Source: DAOUBF01 sp034432795
GTDB taxonomy: Bacteria; Chloroflexota; Anaerolineae; DSLN01
Direction: 5' to 3'
DNA length: 64,000 nt
Assembly: GCA_034432795.1 (NCBI GenBank)
Contig: DAOUBF010000006.1
Coordinates: 70,821 to 134,820, forward strand
Of this stretch, positions 8,247 to 14,822 are shown in pieces. Under the pieces are notes generated by a model. It saw nothing but the letters and a program-made list of their open reading frames with translations, was not told the origin of the DNA and did not search any database. Within the stretch, counting starts at the first letter, position 1. Each line of letters begins with the position of its first letter. Made by a program: the position numbers and the translations under genes.

Positions 8247-8723
8247 ATGAAAGCCCGCGACATTATGACCACCGAGGTCATCACGGTCCGACCGGAGACA
8301 CCGGTCAACGAGGTGGCCCGCCTGATGATTGAGCACAACATCAGCGGCCTGCCTGTGGTGGATGAAGAGGGGAGCGTCATCGGCGTGATTACGGAGTTGG
8401 ACCTGGTGGTGCGCAATGCCCGCCTGCATCTGCCCACCTTCATCCAAATTCTGGATGCCCAGATTTACCTGGAGACCCCTGGCCGCTACCGCGAGCGGCT
8501 GCGCCATATGCTGGGCACGCAGGCGCAGGACATCATGTCCTCCCCGGCGGTCACGGTCAGCCCGGACACCGAGTTGGAAGACGTCGCCGACCTGATGGTC
8601 CACCGCCGGGTGAACCCCGTGCCGGTGGTAGACGTCCACGGGCGGCCGGTGGGCATCATCAGCCGCTCCGACATCGTGCGCCTGATGGTTCAACCCTCAA
8701 CCCCAGAGAACGAAGGAGGATAA
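8247..8723 (+). CDS. CBS domain-pair protein
   Basis: A 158-residue Bateman module with two CBS domains: ARDIMTTEVITVRPETPVNE with LPVVDEEGSVIGVITELD (about residues 3-52), and AQDIMSSPAVTVSPDTELED with VPVVDVHGRPVGIISRSDIV (about 92-150). The longer linker carries LHLPTFIQILDAQIYLE, a segment often seen in CBS proteins that bind adenylates. RBS AAAGGGAGCGGAAG precedes the ATG. It lies 10 bases before the hydrolase gene. It is distinct from the CBS gene at 3896. Confidence 0.88.
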   Translation: MKARDIMTTEVITVRPETPVNEVARLMIEHNISGLPVVDEEGSVIGVITELDLVVRNARLHLPTFIQILDAQIYLETPGRYRERLRHMLGTQAQDIMSSPAVTVSPDTELEDVADLMVHRRVNPVPVVDVHGRPVGIISRSDIVRLMVQPSTPENEGG

Positions 8724-8733
8724 TCTGGCCGCC

Positions 8734-10026
8734 ATGCGGATACGCACGCATCGTCTCCCTGGTCTCGTCTTGACCGATATGGAGTTCCAGGTCCCCCTGG
8801 ACCACAGCCAGCCTGATGAGCCACAGATCACGGTTTTTGCGCGGGAGGCCGTGGCGCCAGACAAAGAGGGGGCCGACCTGCCCTGGCTGCTGTTCTTCCA
8901 GGGCGGCCCCGGCTTCGGCGCCCCCCGCCCACTGGGCAACGCAGGCTGGCTCAAGCGCGCCCTCCAGGACTACCGCGTGCTGTTGCTGGACCAGCGCGGC
9001 ACTGGCCGCAGCACGCCGCTGACTTTCCAGACCCTGGCCCGCCTGGATAGCCCCCAGGCCCAGGCCGATGTTCTCAAGCACTTCCGCGCCGATGCCATCG
9101 TGCGCGACGCCGAATGCATCCGCCGCGAGTTACTCGGCGAGGAAGGCCAGTGGAGCGTGTTAGGGCAGAGCTTCGGTGGCTTCTGCGCCACGCATTACCT
9201 CTCGGCGGCGCCGCAGGGGCTGCGGGAAGTCATGATCACCGGGGGACTGCCCCCACTGAATCGCTCCGCCGACGACATCTACCGCGCCACCTATCAGCGC
9301 GTGCTGGAGAAGAACTATCTGTACTATGAGCGCTACCCAGAGGATGCCGAACTCGCCCAGGAGATCGCCACCTTTTTAGCCGATCACGATGTACACCTGC
9401 CCGGCGGTGGGCGCCTCTCGCCCCGGCGCTTTCAGCAACTGGGCATCCACTTCGGCATGAGCGATGGCTTTGAGCGGGTGCACTACCTGCTGGAAAACGC
9501 CTTCGTGGAGGGGGCCAGCGGGCGCGAACTCAGCTACACCTTCCTGCGCGAGTTGGAGTCCATGTTCGCCTTTGAGACCAACCCCATCTATGCGCTGCTC
9601 CACGAGGCGGAGTACTGCCAGGAAGAGGCCTCCAACTGGTCGGCGGAGCGCATCCGCGCCGAATATCCCCAGTTTGACTGGGCGCCGGGCAAGCCCCTCC
9701 TGTTCACCGGTGAGATGGTTTACCCCTGGATGTTTGAGGAGTATGAGCGCCTGCGCCCGCTCAAGCAAGCTGCCGACATTCTGGCCGCCTATGACGGCTG
9801 GCCGCGCCTGTACGACGTGGCCACGCTCCAGGCCAACACCGTCCCCTGCGCCGCCGTCGTCTACTATAACGATATGTACGTTGAGCGAACCTTCTCCGAA
9901 GAGACGGCGCGCACCATCCGCGGGCTTAAGCTGTGGGTGACGAACGAATATGAGCACAACGGCCTGCGCGCCGACGGCGAGCGCCTGTTGGGTCGCCTGA
10001 TCGCCATGCTGCGCGGCGAGATTTAG
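8734..10026 (+). CDS. Proline iminopeptidase-like alpha/beta hydrolase
   Basis: A 430-residue serine hydrolase of the prolyl aminopeptidase family. It has FFQGGPGFGAPRP (oxyanion-hole HGGPG-type motif), DQRGTGRSTP, and the nucleophile elbow GQSFGGF at about residue 146. The C-terminal NEYEHNGLRADGERL supplies the catalytic His. Such enzymes release N-terminal proline or other residues from peptides, which fits a peptide-using lifestyle. The long cap domain (about residues 200-330) is normal for the larger family members. ATG at 8734 is preceded by GGAGGATAATCT. Confidence 0.85.
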   Translation: MRIRTHRLPGLVLTDMEFQVPLDHSQPDEPQITVFAREAVAPDKEGADLPWLLFFQGGPGFGAPRPLGNAGWLKRALQDYRVLLLDQRGTGRSTPLTFQTLARLDSPQAQADVLKHFRADAIVRDAECIRRELLGEEGQWSVLGQSFGGFCATHYLSAAPQGLREVMITGGLPPLNRSADDIYRATYQRVLEKNYLYYERYPEDAELAQEIATFLADHDVHLPGGGRLSPRRFQQLGIHFGMSDGFERVHYLLENAFVEGASGRELSYTFLRELESMFAFETNPIYALLHEAEYCQEEASNWSAERIRAEYPQFDWAPGKPLLFTGEMVYPWMFEEYERLRPLKQAADILAAYDGWPRLYDVATLQANTVPCAAVVYYNDMYVERTFSEETARTIRGLKLWVTNEYEHNGLRADGERLLGRLIAMLRGEI

Positions 10027-10077
10027 CGGGGAAGTCCATCGGGGATATGGTCGCCGGGGGGCGGTGAATGGACGGTA

Positions 10078-10115
10078 GACGACGGACGACGGCTCACTGG
10101 CCGTCGTCCGTCGTC
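10078..10115. repeat. Family B inverted repeat between convergent genes
   Basis: GACGACGGACGACGGC, loop TCACTG, GCCGTCGTCCGTCGTC: a perfect 16-bp stem between two converging genes. It could stop transcription from both sides, but no T-run follows. Confidence 0.7.
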
Positions 10116-10134
10116 CGTCATCATCAAAGGTGAA

Positions 10135-10341
10135 CTATTCCTTGCCTGAGGCCCTGGCCTTCAGCAGTTCGGCGACGGGGTAGGTCGGCGAGAGCCGCTT
10201 GATCTTGTCAATGATTCGCTGTCGCTCGTCCGACTTGAGGTCGCCCGCCAACAGTCGTTCTTTCAGCTTCTTGATCTTTTCGCGCTTTTTCCTTTTTTGC
10301 CGAATGTCCATCTGCCGTTTCTTCCGATTGATCTCCCCCAT
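10135..10341 (-). CDS. Small basic protein, DUF6800-like
   Basis: A 68-residue, very Lys/Arg-rich protein starting MGEINRKKRQMDIRQKRKKR and ending with RIIDKIKRLSPTYPVAELL. It is predicted to be helical. The ATG at 10341 has GGGAGGTGAGGTT upstream; an upstream extension of the open frame is Cys-rich, unconserved-looking sequence and unlikely to be translated. The layout (basic helix, then an acidic break, then K-I-x-x-L-x-P) resembles the small DUF6800 proteins as I remember them. Function unknown; nucleic-acid or ribosome binding would suit its charge. Confidence 0.65.
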   Translation of the reverse strand: MGEINRKKRQMDIRQKRKKREKIKKLKERLLAGDLKSDERQRIIDKIKRLSPTYPVAELLKARASGKE

Positions 10342-10516
10342 AACCTCACCTCCCGGTGAAAGAGATGAAATGTTGAGTGTCTCAGGTTTAGAGATGACCG
10401 AAAGCGCCAGGTCGCCACAGGTGCATGGCCCAGGCGAATCCGTCAGTACCTTGTAGCACACTTGGCCGCTTCCGTCAACCGCAGGACAGGGCAGCACCGC
10501 GCAGCGCCGGGGTCAT

Positions 10517-10545
10517 TTGACCTGCCCCGTCCCTTTGGCTATACT
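10517..10545 (+). promoter_or_regulatory. Promoter of the sdh operon
   Basis: TTGACC (10517-10522), 17 bp, TATACT (10540-10545). The start point near 10552 would give a leader of only about 14 bases, beginning essentially with the AAAGGAGG ribosome binding site (10553-10560) of sdhC. Confidence 0.7.
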
Positions 10546-10565
10546 ATCCTTGAAAGGAGGCGTAA

Positions 10566-10970
10566 ATGACAGCTCTGGTCACGACCCTCAGCGGTGTATT
10601 GCGTTACCGGGGCCGTGAAGGCCAGTGGAGTTGGGCCTTACACCGTATCAGCGGCCTGGGTACGCTCCTATTCCTCTCTATTCACATCCTGGATACCGCC
10701 ACAGTTTACTTTGCACCCCAACTGTATAGCCACGCCATTGCTCTGTACCGCCATTGGCTCTTCGGCATTGGCGAGATCATCCTGGTGGCCTGCGTCATCT
10801 ATCATGGCCTGAATGGGCTGCGCGTGGCCGTGTTTGACTGGAAGCCCGAATGGATGGTCTATCAAAAACAGGCCAGCTACACCGTCTTCGCCGCCTTCCT
10901 TGTCTTGTTCATCCCGGCGGCGCTCATCATGGGCAATACCATCATCCAGAAGAGCATCCTGGGGAGGTAA
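10566..10970 (+). CDS. sdhC: Succinate dehydrogenase cytochrome b subunit (SdhC)
   Basis: A 134-residue integral membrane subunit with three hydrophobic helices (about residues 27-50, 62-88 and 104-126). WSWALHRISGLGTLLFLSIH carries the quinone-site/heme region and the conserved His typical of SdhC. With SdhD it anchors the catalytic SdhAB part and hands electrons to quinone. RBS AAAGGAGG is 5 bases upstream. First gene of the sdh operon; sdhD begins 2 bases after its stop codon. Confidence 0.9.
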   Translation: MTALVTTLSGVLRYRGREGQWSWALHRISGLGTLLFLSIHILDTATVYFAPQLYSHAIALYRHWLFGIGEIILVACVIYHGLNGLRVAVFDWKPEWMVYQKQASYTVFAAFLVLFIPAALIMGNTIIQKSILGR

Positions 10971-10972
10971 TC

Positions 10973-11368
10973 ATGGCCACCTACGCTCACCCGGTGTACG
11001 CGCGCCCGGTGGCGCAACCACGCGCCAAACTGGAATTGTACGCCTGGCTGTTCATGCGCCTGTCGGGGGTCTTGCTCATCCCGCTGGCCTTTGGCCACCT
11101 GGCGATCATGCACATCATCAACAATGTCCATATGATTGACCTGGATTTTGTGGCCTTGCGCTGGGCCACCCTGGGCTGGCGCGTCTATGATGCCGCCCTG
11201 CTTGGGCTGGCCTGGCTGCATGGCCTGAACGGCCTCCGCTACGTTGTGGACGATTACGTCCACGCCCCCACCTGGAACCGCACCATCAAGTGGGCCATGA
11301 TTGTGGGGGGTGTGCTGATTTTTCTCATTGGCGCGGCTGCGCTGATCGGGGGGGTCAGACCTGAATAG
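10973..11368 (+). CDS. sdhD: Succinate dehydrogenase membrane anchor subunit (SdhD)
   Basis: A 131-residue protein with three membrane helices. LYAWLFMRLSGVLLIPLAFG and LGLAWLHGLNGLRYVVDDYV match the SdhC/D superfamily; histidines in HLAIMHIINN and WLHGLNG are candidate heme ligands. Starts at 10973, where TGGGGAGGTAATC provides the RBS overlapping the sdhC stop. An earlier in-frame ATG lies inside sdhC and is unlikely. Confidence 0.88.
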   Translation: MATYAHPVYARPVAQPRAKLELYAWLFMRLSGVLLIPLAFGHLAIMHIINNVHMIDLDFVALRWATLGWRVYDAALLGLAWLHGLNGLRYVVDDYVHAPTWNRTIKWAMIVGGVLIFLIGAAALIGGVRPE

Positions 11369-11400
11369 GCAGCAGGTCGTGTATTTGTTTGGAGATGAAG

Positions 11401-12138
11401 ATGGGTCCACAGGCAACCAGCCCGTCAAGGCCGTTAGAGCGCAGCCACTCTCCAGGAGGAGACAGAACAGAGCGGCCGCCGTTCAACCCCGGTGACCATC
11501 TCTCGCGTGCCGAGTTTGAGCGGCGCTATGCGGCCTATCCGGAGATCAAGAAAGCCGAGTTGATTGAAGGAGTGGTATATATGCCCTCTCCTACCCAGCA
11601 CACCCATTCACGGCCGCATCTGTGGATGGCGACCTGGCTTGGGGTCTACATGGCGGCGACGCCCGGCGTAGATGCACATAATAACGCCACCGTCCGGCTG
11701 GACCTAGAGAATGAGGTACAACCGGATGCGCTGTTACGTCTAGAGCCTGCATTGGGTGGCCGATGCCGGGAGACGGAGGATAACTATCTGGAAGGTCCGC
11801 CGGAACTGATTGTGGAAGTGGCCGCAAGCAGTGCAGCTTACGATCTGCATGAGAAGCGCCGTGTCTATGCACGCAATGGGGTAGAAGAATATATCGTCGT
11901 ACAAATATACGAGCAGCGCGTAGAATGGTTCGCTTTACGGGAGAGTGCTTACCAGGCGCTAACACCGGACGAACGAGGCATCCTCCGCAGCCAGATATTC
12001 CCTGGATTGTGGCTGCAACCGGCCGCACTCTGGTCAGGCGATCTGGCCACGATGTTAGCTATTCTGCAAGAAGGGCTGGCCTCGCCGGAGCACGCCGCTT
12101 TCGTACAGCGGCTGAAAGCCTCAGGCAGTCAACTGTAG
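11401..12138 (+). CDS. Uma2 family putative restriction endonuclease-like protein
   Basis: A 245-residue Uma2 (DUF820) protein of the PD-(D/E)XK superfamily. The core has AELIEGVVYMPSPTQHTHSR, VQPDALLRLEP, LEGPPELIVEVAASSAAYD and EYIVVQIYEQRVEWF, giving the D...E-x-V/K type active site. The first 30 residues are Pro/Ser-rich. ATG 11401 has GGAG 6 bases upstream; ATG 11395 and TTG 11389 are in-frame alternatives. It lies inside the succinate dehydrogenase operon, 32 bases after sdhD and 14 before sdhA, which is not its usual place, and its sequence is AT-richer than its neighbours. This suggests late insertion. Biological role unknown. Confidence 0.85.
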   Translation: MGPQATSPSRPLERSHSPGGDRTERPPFNPGDHLSRAEFERRYAAYPEIKKAELIEGVVYMPSPTQHTHSRPHLWMATWLGVYMAATPGVDAHNNATVRLDLENEVQPDALLRLEPALGGRCRETEDNYLEGPPELIVEVAASSAAYDLHEKRRVYARNGVEEYIVVQIYEQRVEWFALRESAYQALTPDERGILRSQIFPGLWLQPAALWSGDLATMLAILQEGLASPEHAAFVQRLKASGSQL

Positions 12139-12152
12139 GGAGAAAGATAGAG

Positions 12153-13880
12153 ATGCAAGTTCACACCTATGATGCTATTGTGGTGGGTGCGGGCGGCGCG
12201 GGACTGATGGCCGCGCTGCACGCCTCGCGTCAGGTCAAAACCGCCGTCTTGAGCAAGCTCTATCCTACCCGGTCGCACACCGGCACGGCCCAGGGGGGCA
12301 TTGGCGCGGCCCTGGGCAACGTGGAAGAAGACCATTGGGAGTGGCACGCTTTTGATACCGTGAAGGGCAGTGACTACCTGGCCGACCAGGACGCGGTGGA
12401 GATTCTGGCCCGCGAGGCTATTGAGAATGTGATTGAACTGGAGCACATGGGCCTGCCCTTTAACCGCACGCCCGATGGCAAGATTGACCAACGTCGCTTC
12501 GGCGGCCATACGCGCAACTACGGCGAAGGGCCGGTGAAGCGCGCCTGCTACGCCGCCGACCGCACCGGCCACATGATCATGCAGACGCTGTACCAGCAGT
12601 GCATCAAGAACAACGTCACCTTCTATGACGAGTATTTCGTCCTGGACCTGATTATTGAAGATAACATCTGCCGGGGTGTTGTGGCGGTGTGCATTGATAC
12701 GGGCGAGTTGCACGTCTTCCACAGCAAGGCGGTGCTGTTCGCCACCGGCGGCTGCGGCCGCATGTGGAAGGTCACCTCCAATGCCCACTCCCTCACCGGC
12801 GAGGGCATGGTCATCCCCTACCGTCACGGCATCCCCCTGGAAGACATGGAGTTCTTCCAGTTCCATCCCACCGGGATGTATGGGCTGGGCATCCTGCTCA
12901 GCGAGGCCATCCGCGGCGAGGGTGGGGTGTTCCGCAACAACCTGGGCGAGCGCTTCATGGAGCGCTACGCGCCTACCATGAAGGACCTGGCCAGCCGCGA
13001 TGTGTGCTCGCGGGCGATCTACCTGGAGATCCGCGAGGGGCGCGGCATCAACGGCAAGGATTACGTCTATCTGGACGCCACCCACCTGCCCAAGGAACGC
13101 ATAGAGACCGCGCTGGCCGACATCGCCGATTTCGTGCGCACCTACTGGGGGATTGACCCTTCCAAAGACCCTATGCCGGTACAGCCCACCGCCCATTACG
13201 CCATGGGCGGCATCCCCACCGACGTGAACGCCCAGGTGATCCTGGATGAACACAATACGCCGGTCGTGGGCTTCTATGCCGCTGGCGAATGTGCCTGCGT
13301 CTCCGTGCATGGCGCCAACCGGCTGGGCACCAACTCGCTGGTGGACCTGGTGGTGTTCGGGCGGCGCGGTGGTCGGGCTATGGCCGAGTTCTGCAAGCAC
13401 GCCGACCTCATGCCGCTGCCCAAGGAGCCAGCCGCCTGGGCGGAGGCCGAACTGGAACGCCTGCGCAACGCCAACGGCAAGGAACGTGCCGCCGACATCC
13501 GCAGTGCGCTCCAGCAAACCATGATGGATCACGTCGGCGTGTTCCGTGAGAACGCTGGCCTGGAGACGGCCCTGGACACCATTAAGGAGCTTCAAGAGCG
13601 TTATAAGAACATCCGCGTGGACGACCGGGGGCGCCGCTTCAACACCGAGGTCCTGGAGGCCTTTGAGTTGGGCAGCCTGCTGGACCTGGCCGAGGTCACC
13701 ACGGTCTCTGCCCTGGCGCGCACCGAGAGCCGGGGCGCCCACTGGCGCGAGGACTTCCCCCGGCGCGATGATGTCAACTGGCTGAAGCACACCCTGGCCT
13801 ACCGCAAGGATGGCGAGATCGTCCTGCGCTATAAGCCGGTGACGATCACCCACTGGCAACCGAAGGAGCGCGTTTACTGA
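12153..13880 (+). CDS. sdhA: Succinate dehydrogenase flavoprotein subunit (SdhA)
   Basis: A 575-residue FAD subunit. VVGAGGAGLMAALHASRQ is the dinucleotide-binding motif; H42 in RSHTGTAQGG is the covalent FAD site. EFFQFHPTGMYG, EAIRGEGGVF, HYAMGGIPTD and SVHGANRLGTNSLVDLVVFG match the catalytic domain. It oxidises succinate to fumarate, or the reverse in fumarate reductases. ATG 12153 follows GGGAGAAAGATAG. Catalytic residues appear intact, so the upstream Uma2 insertion has not broken the operon. Confidence 0.95.
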   Translation: MQVHTYDAIVVGAGGAGLMAALHASRQVKTAVLSKLYPTRSHTGTAQGGIGAALGNVEEDHWEWHAFDTVKGSDYLADQDAVEILAREAIENVIELEHMGLPFNRTPDGKIDQRRFGGHTRNYGEGPVKRACYAADRTGHMIMQTLYQQCIKNNVTFYDEYFVLDLIIEDNICRGVVAVCIDTGELHVFHSKAVLFATGGCGRMWKVTSNAHSLTGEGMVIPYRHGIPLEDMEFFQFHPTGMYGLGILLSEAIRGEGGVFRNNLGERFMERYAPTMKDLASRDVCSRAIYLEIREGRGINGKDYVYLDATHLPKERIETALADIADFVRTYWGIDPSKDPMPVQPTAHYAMGGIPTDVNAQVILDEHNTPVVGFYAAGECACVSVHGANRLGTNSLVDLVVFGRRGGRAMAEFCKHADLMPLPKEPAAWAEAELERLRNANGKERAADIRSALQQTMMDHVGVFRENAGLETALDTIKELQERYKNIRVDDRGRRFNTEVLEAFELGSLLDLAEVTTVSALARTESRGAHWREDFPRRDDVNWLKHTLAYRKDGEIVLRYKPVTITHWQPKERVY

Positions 13881-13921
13881 GGATGGACGACAGGCGACTA
13901 TAGGCCGCAGATGACTATGGA

Positions 13922-13945
13922 CTGCGGAAGGTTTGACTTCCGCAG
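13922..13945. other. Intergenic hairpin between sdhA and sdhB
   Basis: CTGCGGAAG, loop GTTTGA, CTTCCGCAG: a 9-bp perfect stem within an 87-base spacer that starts with a family B fragment. Confidence 0.45.
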
Positions 13946-13967
13946 CCCATATGACTGAAGGGAGAGC

Positions 13968-14666
13968 ATGAAGGTTCATCTACGTATCAAACGCTTCAAT
14001 CCAGAGAAGGACCAGGCGCCCTGGTGGGGTGATTATGAGGTGGAGGGTGAGCCGGGCGAACGCATCCTGGACCTGTTGCACAAGGTGAAGTGGTATCAGG
14101 ATGGCACGCTCACGCTGCGGCGCTCGTGCGCGCACGGCATCTGCGGCTCGGACGCCATGCGCATCAATGGCAGGAACCGGCTGGCCTGCAAAGTGCTCGT
14201 CCGCGACCTGACTCAGCCCATTGTGGTGGAGCCGTTGCTGGGCCTGCCGGTGATCAAAGACCTGGTAGTGGACATGGAGCCGTTTTTCAAGCATTATCGC
14301 GCCATCCTGCCTTACCTGATCAACGATGAGCCGCCGCCGGAGCGCGAACGGCTGCAAAGCCCAGAGGAGCGGGAGCGCTACGACGACACCACCAAGTGCA
14401 TCCTGTGCGCGGCCTGCACCACCGCCTGCCCCTCCTTCTGGGCCAAAGGGGAATACGTTGGCCCGGCAGCCATTGTCCAGGCGCACCGCTTCATCTTTGA
14501 CAGCCGCGACCGGGGCGCCGCGCAGCGCCTGGCCATTCTCAACGATCCCAACGGCGTCTGGCGCTGCCGCACGATCTACAACTGCACCGAGGCCTGCCCA
14601 CGTGGCATCCGGGTGACACAGGCCATCCGCGAAGTGACGAAGGCGATAGCGCTAGGAAAGGTATGA
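13968..14666 (+). CDS. sdhB: Succinate dehydrogenase iron-sulfur subunit (SdhB)
   Basis: A 232-residue protein with an N-terminal 2Fe-2S ferredoxin fold (SCAHGICGSDAM with further Cys in RLACKVLV) and a C-terminal domain with CILCAACTTACPSFW and CRTIYNCTEACPRGI for the 4Fe-4S and 3Fe-4S clusters. It carries electrons from SdhA to the quinone site. RBS GAAGGGAGAGC. Last gene of the operon, followed directly by a 109-bp inverted-repeat element. Confidence 0.94.
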   Translation: MKVHLRIKRFNPEKDQAPWWGDYEVEGEPGERILDLLHKVKWYQDGTLTLRRSCAHGICGSDAMRINGRNRLACKVLVRDLTQPIVVEPLLGLPVIKDLVVDMEPFFKHYRAILPYLINDEPPPERERLQSPEERERYDDTTKCILCAACTTACPSFWAKGEYVGPAAIVQAHRFIFDSRDRGAAQRLAILNDPNGVWRCRTIYNCTEACPRGIRVTQAIREVTKAIALGKV

Positions 14667-14677
14667 CGGAGGACAGA

Positions 14678-14786
14678 TTCACCGCAGAGACACAGGGAGC
14701 GCAGAGAAACGCAGAGCTTGAAGAAAAAGATATTTAACTCACTATCTTTCTGCGCCCCTCTGCGCACTCCGCGTCTCTGCGGTTAA
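14678..14786. repeat. Family E inverted repeat, empty 109-bp version
   Basis: Left arm 14678-14718 starts TTCACCGCAGAGACACAGGG; right arm 14750-14786 ends CGTCTCTGCGGTTAA; a 31-bp AT-rich centre lies between. Both arms match those around the GxxExxY gene at 61586-62081. Family B fragments (GACGGAGGACA and CCTCCGTC) flank it. Confidence 0.75.
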
Positions 14787-14822
14787 CCTACCCTCCGCCC
14801 TCCGTCAGCGAGAGCTTCATTA

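Noticed and set aside
12129..13979. A 616-codon open frame antisense to sdhA, and similar long antisense frames at 1147-2871, 5453-7024 and 35398-37380
   Set aside because: Shadow frames of high-GC coding sequence; the opposite strand encodes conserved enzymes, and the antisense products are low-complexity with no recognisable domain.
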